Shown: positions 10,349-20,814, counted from the first letter of the stretch. The stretch: DNA of 64,000 nucleotides from Micrococcales bacterium (GCA_009785115.1 WQWY01000007.1:1-64000); one strand, 5' to 3'. Notes: generated by a model not told the origin, from the letters alone. Made by a program: numbers and translations.

Positions 10349-12624
10349 CTGTCTCTCCTTCCGACCGCGACAGGCGCGGCACCACGACGACGCAGCGACC
10401 GGGTGGACACCCGGCCCCGGATCCTGGATCGCCACGGCACGGCCTGCCACATCCGTCGGACCGTGTCATCGACCTCGGTCCAGTACTCATCTACCTGCAC
10501 CGGCGTCGGGCCCGACGCCGCGAACGCCGCCCGGTCCGCCCGCACGGCCAGGTCGTCCAGGCGGTCGGGCAGCGCCGGGTCAGCGACGACGGTAGCGACC
10601 ACCCTGGCCGACTCTCGACGCGTGTCCACCGCCGACGGCGCCCTCCGCAGGTCGGAGGCGACGTCCACGAGCTCCTGCCACCCGCCCGTGAGCGCGGCCG
10701 TCGGCACCGAGGCCCGGCGGCGACGGCGACGGCGACGGGCCTTGACGGCCAGCACCGCGAGCGCGGGCGAGGCCAGGAGCAGGAGGGCCCCGAGCCCCGA
10801 GGCCGTCCAGATCGCCACGGGCAGCCATGCCGGCCACCGGTCCTCCTCGCGCGGGCCGTCGGTCGTCGGCTGGCGCACGTCTTCCTCAGGCTCCGTCTGC
10901 GGCGCCGGAGGCTGCACGGGTGGCTGGACCACCTGCGGCGCGGCGCTCGTCGACTCGTCCTGCTGCTGCTCGGGCACCAGGCGCGACGTCGGCGGCGTGG
11001 CGTCGAAGGCCACCCAGCCCACCCCGGCGAAGGCGATCTCGACCCACGCCTGCACGTCCTTGCCGCGCACCGCGACCACCCCGTCGGTGACCTCCGGGCT
11101 CGCGGCGGCCGCGGTCTCCGCGTCTCCGGCACCGGGCACGAAGCCCAGCACCACCCGAGACCTGAGGTTCATCGACCGGGCCATGAGAGCGAGCGCCGAG
11201 GCGTACTGCTCGCCGTCACCGACCATCGGCGGGGCGTCGACCAGGCGACTCATCCGGGCCGCCCCGTGCCCGGCCAACGAGGGAGCGTCACCCTCCAGCC
11301 CGTGGCTGAAGTACCCGGTCTCCGACAGCCACGACGCCAAGGACTGGGCCTGCTCGACAGCACCGCCGGCGCTGCGCGCGACCGCCTCGGCCTGACGCAC
11401 CACCGAGCCCGGGACACCGGTGTCGTCAGGCAGCACCACGTCGGCCGAGCCGACGGCGCCGAGATCGGCGGGGCGCAGGCCGAGGTTGGGCACCACCACC
11501 TGCTGCGTGTAGGTCAGGCCCTGAGCGACCCCTGTGGTGAGCACCGCGGTCCCGGTGGCGTCGTTGTACCGCACGTCTCGGGTCGCCGTCCCCGCGTCGA
11601 ACGAGAGCGCCGAGCCGACCGTCGGCAGCCACACCCCGGTCAGTCCCACGATCTCGATCGTCACCTCAGCCTCGACCCCGTCGTCATGGGTCACGATCGT
11701 GCTGCCGACCCGGCGATACTCCCCGCTGCCCTGGGCAGCCCGGTCGCCGGCGACGTTCCAGACCGTCCCGTCGTAGCGGTCCAGCACGGCCAGGCGCACA
11801 CGAGCGCCGTCCGGCAGGCCGCTCACCGTGAACAGCACCTGATCGTCAGCCTTGACGTAGGCCCGGAAGGCGGCCAGCGGGCTGGGCTGCTCGCTCGGGT
11901 CGAACGGGGGCACCAGGTGGTCACGCAGGACGAAGCGCGGCTGGTCGACGACCACCACGGGAGCCAACCCCAACGACACGACCACCGCGACAGCGAGCAG
12001 CGCACCGGCGGAGAACGGGCGGCGGCGCGGCCCCGAGCCGGTCCTGAGCGCCGCCCACACGATCAGCACGGCCATCACGACCGCCCCGACCACCTGCGGA
12101 GGGACGGGGGTGGTCGCGGTGCCCAGCAGCGCCGCCACGACCGCGACCAGCACGACCACGCCCCCCGCCGAGACGGCCACGGCCGGCCGCGCCGCCCGCA
12201 GCGCCAGGCTCAGGGCGACGAGCGCACCGACGAGCGCCAGCAGGAACGGCGCCAGCATCACGTCTCCGGTCGCGCCCAGCGGCGGGTCGAGGGTCAGCAC
12301 GTCCTTCCAGGTGGTGACCGAGGCGACGGCCACCTGACCCACGGCGCCGGGGGTGGGCAGCACCCCGAGCACCGTCGACGCGCCGATCAGCGGCACCCCG
12401 AGCAGCACGACCACGACCACGGTCGCGGCCGTGACCACCCACGCCGACCAGCGACCCCACGCGGCGACGACCGCCAGCCCCGCCCCCGAGACGAGCCCGG
12501 CCGTCAGGGCGGGCACCGCCGAGGTGCCCCCGAACGCCGGCAGGATCGCGCTGGTCGCCAGCGCCAGGGCACCCACCAGGACCACGACGTCGAGCGCGGC
12601 CTGCCACCAGGGTCGGTCTCTCAT
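10345..12624 (-). CDS. TgpA-like membrane protein with a degenerate transglutaminase domain
   Basis: A 759-residue protein: an N-terminal block of about seven membrane segments (DUF3488/TgpA type, residues 1-200), an extracytoplasmic region with a transglutaminase-like core (about 460-570), a Pro/Gln-rich stretch, one more membrane segment and a cytoplasmic tail (DUF4129-like). In active relatives the core has a Cys before EQ(F/Y)A and a His before AW.E; here these read VGDGEQYAS and DVQAWVEIAF, so both are replaced (by Gly and Gln) while the Asp (AFDATP) remains. It is therefore probably not a working enzyme. ATG overlaps the DUF58 stop (ATGA). MoxR-DUF58-TgpA gene triplets are widespread; their role is unclear. 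Confidence 0.88.
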   Translation of the reverse strand: MRDRPWWQAALDVVVLVGALALATSAILPAFGGTSAVPALTAGLVSGAGLAVVAAWGRWSAWVVTAATVVVVVLLGVPLIGASTVLGVLPTPGAVGQVAVASVTTWKDVLTLDPPLGATGDVMLAPFLLALVGALVALSLALRAARPAVAVSAGGVVVLVAVVAALLGTATTPVPPQVVGAVVMAVLIVWAALRTGSGPRRRPFSAGALLAVAVVVSLGLAPVVVVDQPRFVLRDHLVPPFDPSEQPSPLAAFRAYVKADDQVLFTVSGLPDGARVRLAVLDRYDGTVWNVAGDRAAQGSGEYRRVGSTIVTHDDGVEAEVTIEIVGLTGVWLPTVGSALSFDAGTATRDVRYNDATGTAVLTTGVAQGLTYTQQVVVPNLGLRPADLGAVGSADVVLPDDTGVPGSVVRQAEAVARSAGGAVEQAQSLASWLSETGYFSHGLEGDAPSLAGHGAARMSRLVDAPPMVGDGEQYASALALMARSMNLRSRVVLGFVPGAGDAETAAAASPEVTDGVVAVRGKDVQAWVEIAFAGVGWVAFDATPPTSRLVPEQQQDESTSAAPQVVQPPVQPPAPQTEPEEDVRQPTTDGPREEDRWPAWLPVAIWTASGLGALLLLASPALAVLAVKARRRRRRRRASVPTAALTGGWQELVDVASDLRRAPSAVDTRRESARVVATVVADPALPDRLDDLAVRADRAAFAASGPTPVQVDEYWTEVDDTVRRMWQAVPWRSRIRGRVSTRSLRRRGAAPVAVGRRDS

Positions 12625-13763
12625 GCGACCACCCGGTGCAGCAGCCGCGGCAGGTCGTCCAACGCCCCGAGCGTGGTCAGGCTGGTAGGGCCGTCCTGAC
12701 GCACCTCCATCGAGGCACCCTCGGCGCACGACACGGCGACCACGCGCAACCCTGCCGGCACGTGCCTGGCCGTGGCGCGCCGGACGTCCGCGGAGACGGT
12801 CGAGCCCCCGACGAGGAAGGCCACCGAAGAGGTCGCGGGCTCGGCGGCGACCCGGTGAGGCAGGTCCGCGGTCGACGTCCCGGAGGGGTCCAGCAGCAGC
12901 CGCGCGCACTCGTCCAGCAGGCTCGACGGGGTGAGCGCACCCAGGCGCCTAGGACCGGCCAAGAAGGTGAGCTCACGCTCGTCGCGCAGCACGTGCAACG
13001 CGAGCGAGGCCGCCACGGAGACGGCCAGCTCGAGCTCGTCCGCGTCCGCGTAGTCGTCGGTGCCCGTGGCGAGCGCGACCGTGGTGCGCGTGCGCCGGGT
13101 GTCCTCGACCTGGCGGACCATGAGCGTCCCGGTGCGCGCGGAGGTGCGCCAGTGGATCATCCGTCTGTCGTCACCCGGGACGTACTCGCGCAGGGCGTGG
13201 AAGGACAGGTCAGAGCTCGACAGGTCACGGGTGGCCTGCCCCTCCAGGTCGCGCAGCAGCCCGGGCCGCGCGGAGGCCAGGGCCACCACCCGAGGGTGCA
13301 CCAGCAGCTCTAGGGCCTGGGCAAAGCTCCGGTCGCTGCTGACCAGCCCGAAGGGGTCGCCTCGACGGACCCGCACCGGCCCCACGGTGACGACGCCACG
13401 GTGGTCGGTCGGCACCGCGAACAGCTCGGTGTGGCGGGCGTGCGGCCTCAGGGACGGCAGCCAGACCGTGACGGTCCGCCCTCCCACCGGCAGCTCGGCC
13501 CGGGACGCCAGAGAGCGGCGGGTCGTCACCACCTCGAGCCGCGCGACGACCCGCTGGCCGACCGACACCCTCTCCTCGGGCATCTCGAGCGTGACGCGGT
13601 AGCGGGCCCGGGTGGCGGACATCACCAGACCGGCCACGAGCAGCAGGAGGCACCCGAGACCGATCGCGGCCATCTCGGCCCAGCCGGCCCACCACCCGCC
13701 GAGCACGGCGACGAGACCGACGGCCCCGGCTCCCGGAGCCAGCGGGGAGACCTTGACCCGCAC
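12621..13763 (-). CDS. DUF58 domain protein
   Basis: A 380-residue protein with two membrane segments at the N-terminus (residues about 12-50), a beta-rich part (MPEERVSVGQRVVARLEV...), and the DUF58 signature LREYVPGDDRRMIHWRTSARTGTLMVRQVE at about 190-220, followed by a vWA-like fold. DUF58 proteins are encoded beside MoxR ATPases and are thought to be their partners, by analogy with chaperone-vWA pairs. GTG at 13763 is one base after the MoxR stop. Its stop overlaps the next gene (ATGA). Confidence 0.9.
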   Translation of the reverse strand: MRVKVSPLAPGAGAVGLVAVLGGWWAGWAEMAAIGLGCLLLLVAGLVMSATRARYRVTLEMPEERVSVGQRVVARLEVVTTRRSLASRAELPVGGRTVTVWLPSLRPHARHTELFAVPTDHRGVVTVGPVRVRRGDPFGLVSSDRSFAQALELLVHPRVVALASARPGLLRDLEGQATRDLSSSDLSFHALREYVPGDDRRMIHWRTSARTGTLMVRQVEDTRRTRTTVALATGTDDYADADELELAVSVAASLALHVLRDERELTFLAGPRRLGALTPSSLLDECARLLLDPSGTSTADLPHRVAAEPATSSVAFLVGGSTVSADVRRATARHVPAGLRVVAVSCAEGASMEVRQDGPTSLTTLGALDDLPRLLHRVVA

Positions 13764-13764
13764 G

Positions 13765-14718
13765 TCAGTCCCCGCCCACCGGAGGTTCGACCTGGCCGAG
13801 CACCCGGTCCAGGACCTGCGCCGCGGTGACCCCGGCGAAGTCGGCCTCCGCCTCCACGATCAGCCGGTGCGCCAGGACGGGCCGCGCGAGCGCCTTGATG
13901 TCGTCCGGCACGACGTACGCCCGCCTGTGCGACGCCGCCCAGACCTTGGCGCAGCGCACCAGCGCCATCCCACCGCGCACCGACGCTCCCAGCGCAGTCT
14001 GCGGGTCGTCACGCGTCACCTCGGTGATCCGGGCGACGTAGTCCAGCACGCTCTCGTCGACGAAGACCTCCGCCGCCATGTCGGCCATCGTCCCGACCTG
14101 CTCGGTGCCGATCTTCGGCCGCACGCCGACGGTCCGGTCCCGGGCACCGGCGAGGATCTCCAGCGCCGCCGCCCGGTCTGGGTAGCCCAGCGAGGTCTTG
14201 ATCAAGAACCGGTCGAGCTGGGCCTCGGGCAGCCGGTAGGTGCCCGCCTGCTCGATCGGGTTCTGCGTCGCGATCACCATGAACGGCCGCCCCACCGGGT
14301 GGCTCACACCGTCGACGGTGACGTTGCCCTCCTCCATCACCTCCAGCAGCGCGGCCTGCGTCTTGGGCGAGGCACGGTTGATCTCGTCGGCCAGCACCAC
14401 CGAGGCGAACACGGGCCCGGGGTGGAACTGGAAGCGCTGGCTGGACTGGTCGTAGATCGTCACCCCGGTGACGTCCGAGGGCAGCAGGTCCGGGGTGAAC
14501 TGGATCCGCTGGTGGCTGCCCTGCACCGTCGCGGCCAGGGCCTTGGCCAGCGAGGTCTTGCCGGTGCCGGGGGCGTCCTCGAGCAGCACGTGGCCCTCGG
14601 CCAGCATCGCGGTGAGCACCAGGCGTATCGCGTGCTCCTTGCCCAGCAGCACCTGGCCCACGTTCGCGACCAGCGCGTCGAACGTCTCCGCGAACCACTG
14701 ACTCTGCTCCGGGGTCAC
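13765..14718 (-). CDS. MoxR-family AAA+ ATPase
   Basis: A 317-residue AAA+ protein with Walker A (EDAPGTGKTSLAKAL), Walker B (VVLADEINRASPKTQ), sensor 1 (VIATQNPIEQ) and the C-terminal lid. MoxR proteins act as chaperones that activate or assemble protein complexes, usually with a vWA or DUF58 partner, which here follows directly. GTG at 14718 has AAGGAG five bases upstream; that site overlaps the stop of the giant surface-protein gene, so translation of the two is probably coupled. Confidence 0.95.
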   Translation of the reverse strand: MTPEQSQWFAETFDALVANVGQVLLGKEHAIRLVLTAMLAEGHVLLEDAPGTGKTSLAKALAATVQGSHQRIQFTPDLLPSDVTGVTIYDQSSQRFQFHPGPVFASVVLADEINRASPKTQAALLEVMEEGNVTVDGVSHPVGRPFMVIATQNPIEQAGTYRLPEAQLDRFLIKTSLGYPDRAAALEILAGARDRTVGVRPKIGTEQVGTMADMAAEVFVDESVLDYVARITEVTRDDPQTALGASVRGGMALVRCAKVWAASHRRAYVVPDDIKALARPVLAHRLIVEAEADFAGVTAAQVLDRVLGQVEPPVGGD

Positions 14719-14727
14719 AGCTGCTCC

Positions 14728-17700
14728 TTAGGGGTTGACCTGGACGCTCGTCCAGCTGGCTGAGGCGCTCCCGTCCGCCGCCACGGCGCGGACCTGGAAG
14801 AGCAGGACGGAACGAGGAGGCGTCTGGAACCCGATCGTCGCGGTGAGCTGGTCGGTGCGTCCCGTGAAGATCACCGCGCCGTCCAGGAGAGCTCTCCACT
14901 CGTAGGCCACGGCTCCCGGGACCTGGTCCCAGCGGAGGGTCTGACCGCCTCCGGGGACGACCACCAGACCCGTCACGTCGGCGATCTGCTGCTGAGCCCA
15001 GCTCACGACCTGGCTGGCCGTGGCAGCGGGGCCAGAACCGACCCCCGTGGCGGGCGTGACCGTGACGGAGACGGTGGCCGAGGGTCTGCCCGCGCCCAGC
15101 ACCGGCAGGTCCTGGGTGAGCGAGGCGCTGGTGCCCGTGCTCGTCGTGGTGACGACCACGACGCCGTCGACGGCCCAGCTCACCACGTGGTGGCGGCCGG
15201 CGGACACCCCTCCCCAGTCCGGTGCGGACCAGCTGGCGGTCGCCCGCGTGGGCTGCCCCTGGGCGTCGGTGCTGACCTGCACCCCCAGACCCGTCACCGC
15301 GCTCGGCGCCGTCTGAGGCACCGGCGAGGCGTTGCGCGCGTCCGACCAGTCCCCGCACCCGGCGACGTTGCACGCCTGGACCCGCACCGAGACGGCCTGT
15401 CCCCCGCGCAGCGAGCCGACGGTGAACGACGTCCCGCCGCCCGCGTCCACCGAGGGCCCGCCGTCGACCGACACCCGGTAGGAGGTCACCGGCGCCCCGT
15501 TGTCGGCCCCTGCCGCCCACGTCACCGTGGCCGTGCCAGCACCGTGCGCGCCCCCTGAAGCACCGACGAACGAGGTGATGGTCGGCTTGCCAGGCGCCCC
15601 GAAGGCCGAGGCCGAGGTGGTCGCGGGAGGCGAGGTGCCGGCGGCGTTGGTCGCCTGGAGCCGGAAGGTGTACGACACACCGTTGACCGCGTCGGTCATC
15701 ACGTACCGGGTGGCGTCCGCTGCCGGGGCCACGGTGCGGCTCGTGCCCGCTCCGCTGATCTCCAGGACGTAGGCGCCCAGCGGGGAGCCGTTGTTCGCCG
15801 GGGCCCGCCAGGTCAGCTCGATCTGGCGCCCGGCCGGGGTGTCCACGCGGCTCGCGGTGAACGCCTGGGGGGCGTCAGGTGCCCCGGAGGGGATCACCGG
15901 CTGCGACCACGCGCTCCACGGGCCGGGCTCGGGCGACGCGTTGTACGCCCGGACCCGCACGGTGTACGACCGCCCGTTGGTCAGCCCGGAGAACCGCGCG
16001 GACGTGGTGGTGGCGCGCACGACGGACGGGTCGGACGGACGATCAGGGGCCGGGGAGATCTGGACCTCGTAGGACACGACCGCCGAGCCCCGGCTCGGCG
16101 GGACGTCCCACCTGGCCTCGACCGCACCGTCGGCTCCGGTCACCGACGGCGCCGCGGGCGCCTCGGGCACCGTGTCGAGGTTCACCGGCGACGAGGGCGG
16201 GCTCTCCGGCGACCACCCGACAGCGTTCTGCGCGGCGACGGTGAACGTGTACGACGTCCCGTTGCTCAGCCCGGACACCAGGCACGTGGTCACCGGGCAG
16301 GCGAAGGTCGCCCCGCCGGGGCTCGCCGTCACCCGGTAGCCGGTGATCGCGGCGCCTCGGGCGTCAGGGGCGGTCCAGGCGAGCACCACGGCCTGGTCGC
16401 GCGTCTCCACCACGCGCGGCGCCGCCGGGGCGGCCGGGAGGGCCGCGACCCGCAGGACGACCCGACCCTCGACCTGACGATCGACGTCACCGGTCATGTC
16501 TCGCACGCCGAAACGGACGACCATGTCTCCGATGAAGTCGTCGCCGGGGTGCAGGGTGACCGACCCCGCCCCGAAGGACACGGTGCCGGCGCCAGGGGTC
16601 TCCACCACCGCACCCACCACGGTCAACGAGCCGCCGACAGCGGCGAACGGGTCGAAGGCGTCTGCCAGCACGTCGACCGTCCGGGGCTTGCCAGCCTGGC
16701 CGTCGTCCAGCTGACGGTCCATGACACGGGCCAGCGGCCGGGTGCTCGCGACCACCTTCAGCGGCACGCTCACCTGCATCGAGCCGGTCTGCCCGTAGCC
16801 GATCACGAGCTCCAACCAGCCGGAGGTGCCCTTCGGGGTGGTCGCCGCGGCGCTCACCGTGAGCCGCGAGCCCTCCAGCGCGACGGTGAACCCGACCGGC
16901 ACAGCACCGGACCTGGTGACGGTGTAGTCGCCCTCGCGGGGCGTCGTGCCCTCCGGGGTCCTCATGAACGCGGTGAGGTCGACGGTGACCGGGTCGTCAC
17001 CAGGGCCGACCGTCACGGTCGTCGGGGTGAACGTGGGCGGGTGGGCGTCGGCGGCGTAGACGGTGATCGGCAACGTGATCGTGGCCTGTCGCGCCTGGGC
17101 GTCGGTGCTGCCGGTGGCGTCGGTGACCAGCATCGTGACCGACGCCTGCCCCGCGTAGCCGTCCTCGGCGGTGAACCGCACGGTGCCGGCGCCCACGGCG
17201 GTCGCGGTGCCCCGGGTGGCCCTCAGGCTCGCGACGTCGGCCAGCGAGGGCTTGCGACCCGGGGCGACCTGGACCTGCGCGTCGAGGGAGATCTCGATCG
17301 ACTGACCCGACCCGACCCGCAGCGCCGGCGCCTTGGGGCGGACCGTCGGCGGGAAGAACCCGAGCGCCGGGACCGTGATGAAGGCGTAGGCGCTGGCGTC
17401 GGGATCTCGGGTGCTGACCAGCTGGTAGGCGATCACCTGCGTCCGGTCGGTGAGGGTGATGAGCACCTGGCGGGTCGAGGTCACCGAGGCGGTGGCGGCG
17501 GACGACGCGGGGATCACCACGTCCAGCTCTGACAGCGGACCGCTGGGGTTGCGGGCGAGCGCGAGCACGTCCACCTCGACCCTGGTGCGCCCGATGGTGT
17601 CGGTGGCGGGCACCACCACGTCGGCGGCCACCGGTGGCAGCACCGGGGCGTCCTCGGTCACGATCACGGTCAGCACCGCGCTGCCCTGGCCACCCCGGTC

Positions 17701-20700
17701 GTTGCGGGCGGTGTACTGGACCTGGACGACCCCGGCGCGCTGCGGGGCCCGGACCACGACCACCGACCCGGCGACGGTGACCGAGCCAGCCCCGGCACCC
17801 GTGCCGAGGTCGCCGGAGACCACCAGCTCGGGGTCGAGCGACAGCCGGCCGCCACCGGAGTCGATGTCGTTGGCGAGCACCGGCACCTCGACGGTGAACC
17901 CCGGGCGCACCGTCACCTCGTCGTCGCGGGCGAGCACGCTCGCGGCATCGGCGGGGCGAGGCACGATGCCGACCCTGACCGTGGCCACCGCGCGCTGGCC
18001 CGTCCAGTCCTCGACGGCGTAGGTGAAGGTGTCGGTGCCGGACTCCCCCGCGAGCGCCCGGTACTCCAGGTAGTCAGCACCGACCTTGGTCACCACGCCC
18101 CTGGTCGGGCTGGTGTCGCCCAGGCCGAGCAGCGTGACACCGTCGCCGTCGGGGTCGATCCCGGTCAGCGGGACGCTGATGCGCACCGTCTCGCCGTCGT
18201 AGACCCGCGCGGTCAGGTCCTCGGGCGTCGGCGGGGGTTTCGAGCCGGCGTCGGTCGACCGCACGTGGACGGTGAGCCGGGCGGCGGTCGACGCCCCGGC
18301 GGGGTCGCTGACCGAGAACATCGCCGTCACGGTCATCGGGGTGCTCGGTGCCTGATAGCGCAGCACGTCGCCGGAGACGAAGAGCAGCCCCTGGGTGGCG
18401 GGCAGCTCCTGAGGCAGCGTGGGGTCCAGGGTGAGCGCACCGCCCTCGGGGTCGTACGCCCCGGTCAGCACGTCGACGGTGACCACACCACCGGTGCGCA
18501 CGGTCACCTCGCGGTCGGGCACCACCGGCGGCTGGTTGCTCGCCGACGGCGGGACCGGCACGACGAGGATCGTCCCGGTGGCCGACAGCGCACCGTTGGA
18601 CACCGTGTAGGTGATCGGGGTCGGCGCGCTCAGGGTGCGCACCGCGGAGATCACCACCAGCCGGTGCTCGACCACCCCGACCCGCAGGCCCGAGCCGTCT
18701 GGCACGGTGACCGACTGGAGCACCAGGACCAGACCGTTCGGATCCTCGTCGTTGGCCAGCGGGTCCACCGTCACCGACCCGCCCGCCGGCAGGTAGGCGA
18801 TGTCGCCCATGGTCACCGGGGGCACCAGCTCGGTGGGGAGGTCTGCGATGTCGATGCGCGCCCAGCCGACCGCCTGGTTCGGTGAGGACACCACCGTGAA
18901 GCTCACGTAGTAGGTCCCGGGGCTGGTCGCGACGAACGTGAACGAGCCCGAGGCCAGGTCCGGGACGACCGTCGCCCCCGCCACGTCACCGACCCCCGCC
19001 AGGCGTACCGGTTCGGCGCCCGTGCTGCGCACCGCGTCGAGCACGAAGACCGTCAGTGGCCGGTTGACGTGGCCGACGGCATGGACCGGGTCCACCTGCG
19101 GGGCGACACCTCCCTCCCGCACGACGACCTCGACGACGCCGGCGACCGGCTCGGCGATCCCGTCGGAGACCATGACCGTGGCCGTCGTGGACCCGACCTG
19201 CCCGGTGGCGGTCACGGTGACGACACCGTCGGGGCGGTACGTGATCGACCCGTAGGCCCCGTCCATGGAGGCCCCGACCATCACGAGGGGGTCGCCGTCG
19301 GGGTCGACAAAATCGCTGAGCACGTCGGCGCGCAGGCTCCCGCCCTGCCCGACCTGCATGGTGGTGACGGACACCTGGACCGGTGGGGCGTTGAGCGAGT
19401 GGTCGCGCACGTCCAGGCGCACCGTCGCGGTCGCCGGCGCGCGAACCCCGGGACGGTCGGTGACCGTGTAGGTGAACGTGACGGACCCGGTGGCCGAGGC
19501 GGCGACGTCGACCTCGAGCGCTCTGCCAGCGTCGACCACCCGCAGCGAGCCGAACGAGGCGGGGATCTCGTCGACCGACGAGATGACCAGGATCCCGCAG
19601 TCTGAGGTGGTGTCGTTGGCGAGCACCCGCAGCGTCGTCGTACGTCCCGGGCGCACCCCGTACTCGTCGTCACGAGCGACCGGCGGGCGGCCCTCTTCCG
19701 AGCACTGTGCCGTCAGCTGCTCGGAGGGCTCCTCCCCAGAGTCCGCGTCGGGGTCTGGTTGCTGCTGGGGCTTGATCTGCTGCCAGTCCGGCTTCCTCAC
19801 CGCGGTGTCGTCGGCGACCCAGACCCGGCCGGTCACGACGTCGTTGAGCACCACCTGGTTGCGGTTGACGCGGAACCGCAGGTCATCAGCGGCGCTGACC
19901 TCTTCTCGGTCGACCTGGTCGACGGTGCTCCCGCAGACCCGCACCCAGTTGCCGGTCGGCGCGGCCCAGGCACCGTAGGCACACCCGCCGACCCTCACGG
20001 GAGCCGCGGGGGCACCGGTGGACCCGGTGGGGCGCACCACGGGGTCACCGCCGTCGAGAGGGACCTCGTACAGAGCGTCGGTGCTGGCCACCAGGACGTG
20101 CCGGTCGGCCGGCCCCGGCTGCTGGAGCATCAGCCCCGTGCCTGGCATGTCGGTCGACCCGCGCCGGGTGCGTACCGTCGCACCGTCCAGCACGACGGGC
20201 TCGTCACCGACCGCGGTGATCTGGTCGACCGTGCCGAGGCCGGCGACCTGGCCGCCCGAGACCGGCGAGGAGCCCGGGGTCGGTCTGGTCGTGGTCTGCC
20301 CGCCGCCGGTCACCGTCAGCACGGCCCCGCTGCGAGCGACGACCGCGGCACCGCCCTCTCCGAGACGGGCGTCGGGCGCGGGCCCGGCGCTCAGCTCTGA
20401 GACCCGGTCCACCGGGCGCACCCACAGGTCGCCACGTCTGTCGAGCACCATCACGGTCCCACCCGCCATGCCCACGGTGGCACCCGCGTCGAGCATCACC
20501 CGCTCGGTGGTCGCGACGGTCGCCGGGTCGACCACCGAGATCTCGGCGCCCTCGACCAGCAGCACGTCGTCACCGTCCTGGAGGACGTCGAAGTCGGGGG
20601 TGGCTGTCCCCAGCCCGCCGTCGAGCTCGGAGACCGGGACGTTGAAACGCCCGAGAGCCAGGTCCGTGCCGGAGGTCAGCCACACCCCTCCGTCGTCCAG

Positions 20701-20814
20701 GGCCAGGCGCGAGACCGGGAACCCCTCGTGCACCACGGCCAGCGTGGCGACCAGCACCGGTACCGTCATCGCCGCCGCGAACCCCGTCCGACGGCGGGTC
20801 CAGCCGGCTCTCAT
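14728..20814 (-). CDS. Giant Ig-like/cadherin-like and fibronectin type III surface protein
   Basis: A 2028-residue protein. Residues 12-29 form a single membrane segment preceded by WTRRRTG, so it is probably a type II membrane protein with its bulk outside the cell. Residues about 35-345 are beta-rich with propeller-like repeats and a Cys pair; a Pro/Gln/Asp-rich linker follows; from about 378 to 1470 there are repeated Ig-like domains of the type PPVARDDEYGVRPG...LANDT (Big_9/cadherin-like), often with DPDGD-type motifs that may bind calcium; about 1470-2028 holds about six FN3 modules (TYTFTVAAQNAVGWSP type). No LPxTG or C-terminal anchor is present. ATG overlaps the kinase stop (ATGA). 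It is the likely client of the surrounding MoxR, DUF58 and TgpA-like proteins; its ligand is unknown. Confidence 0.88.
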   Translation of the reverse strand: MRAGWTRRRTGFAAAMTVPVLVATLAVVHEGFPVSRLALDDGGVWLTSGTDLALGRFNVPVSELDGGLGTATPDFDVLQDGDDVLLVEGAEISVVDPATVATTERVMLDAGATVGMAGGTVMVLDRRGDLWVRPVDRVSELSAGPAPDARLGEGGAAVVARSGAVLTVTGGGQTTTRPTPGSSPVSGGQVAGLGTVDQITAVGDEPVVLDGATVRTRRGSTDMPGTGLMLQQPGPADRHVLVASTDALYEVPLDGGDPVVRPTGSTGAPAAPVRVGGCAYGAWAAPTGNWVRVCGSTVDQVDREEVSAADDLRFRVNRNQVVLNDVVTGRVWVADDTAVRKPDWQQIKPQQQPDPDADSGEEPSEQLTAQCSEEGRPPVARDDEYGVRPGRTTTLRVLANDTTSDCGILVISSVDEIPASFGSLRVVDAGRALEVDVAASATGSVTFTYTVTDRPGVRAPATATVRLDVRDHSLNAPPVQVSVTTMQVGQGGSLRADVLSDFVDPDGDPLVMVGASMDGAYGSITYRPDGVVTVTATGQVGSTTATVMVSDGIAEPVAGVVEVVVREGGVAPQVDPVHAVGHVNRPLTVFVLDAVRSTGAEPVRLAGVGDVAGATVVPDLASGSFTFVATSPGTYYVSFTVVSSPNQAVGWARIDIADLPTELVPPVTMGDIAYLPAGGSVTVDPLANDEDPNGLVLVLQSVTVPDGSGLRVGVVEHRLVVISAVRTLSAPTPITYTVSNGALSATGTILVVPVPPSASNQPPVVPDREVTVRTGGVVTVDVLTGAYDPEGGALTLDPTLPQELPATQGLLFVSGDVLRYQAPSTPMTVTAMFSVSDPAGASTAARLTVHVRSTDAGSKPPPTPEDLTARVYDGETVRISVPLTGIDPDGDGVTLLGLGDTSPTRGVVTKVGADYLEYRALAGESGTDTFTYAVEDWTGQRAVATVRVGIVPRPADAASVLARDDEVTVRPGFTVEVPVLANDIDSGGGRLSLDPELVVSGDLGTGAGAGSVTVAGSVVVVRAPQRAGVVQVQYTARNDRGGQGSAVLTVIVTEDAPVLPPVAADVVVPATDTIGRTRVEVDVLALARNPSGPLSELDVVIPASSAATASVTSTRQVLITLTDRTQVIAYQLVSTRDPDASAYAFITVPALGFFPPTVRPKAPALRVGSGQSIEISLDAQVQVAPGRKPSLADVASLRATRGTATAVGAGTVRFTAEDGYAGQASVTMLVTDATGSTDAQARQATITLPITVYAADAHPPTFTPTTVTVGPGDDPVTVDLTAFMRTPEGTTPREGDYTVTRSGAVPVGFTVALEGSRLTVSAAATTPKGTSGWLELVIGYGQTGSMQVSVPLKVVASTRPLARVMDRQLDDGQAGKPRTVDVLADAFDPFAAVGGSLTVVGAVVETPGAGTVSFGAGSVTLHPGDDFIGDMVVRFGVRDMTGDVDRQVEGRVVLRVAALPAAPAAPRVVETRDQAVVLAWTAPDARGAAITGYRVTASPGGATFACPVTTCLVSGLSNGTSYTFTVAAQNAVGWSPESPPSSPVNLDTVPEAPAAPSVTGADGAVEARWDVPPSRGSAVVSYEVQISPAPDRPSDPSVVRATTTSARFSGLTNGRSYTVRVRAYNASPEPGPWSAWSQPVIPSGAPDAPQAFTASRVDTPAGRQIELTWRAPANNGSPLGAYVLEISGAGTSRTVAPAADATRYVMTDAVNGVSYTFRLQATNAAGTSPPATTSASAFGAPGKPTITSFVGASGGAHGAGTATVTWAAGADNGAPVTSYRVSVDGGPSVDAGGGTSFTVGSLRGGQAVSVRVQACNVAGCGDWSDARNASPVPQTAPSAVTGLGVQVSTDAQGQPTRATASWSAPDWGGVSAGRHHVVSWAVDGVVVVTTTSTGTSASLTQDLPVLGAGRPSATVSVTVTPATGVGSGPAATASQVVSWAQQQIADVTGLVVVPGGGQTLRWDQVPGAVAYEWRALLDGAVIFTGRTDQLTATIGFQTPPRSVLLFQVRAVAADGSASASWTSVQVNP

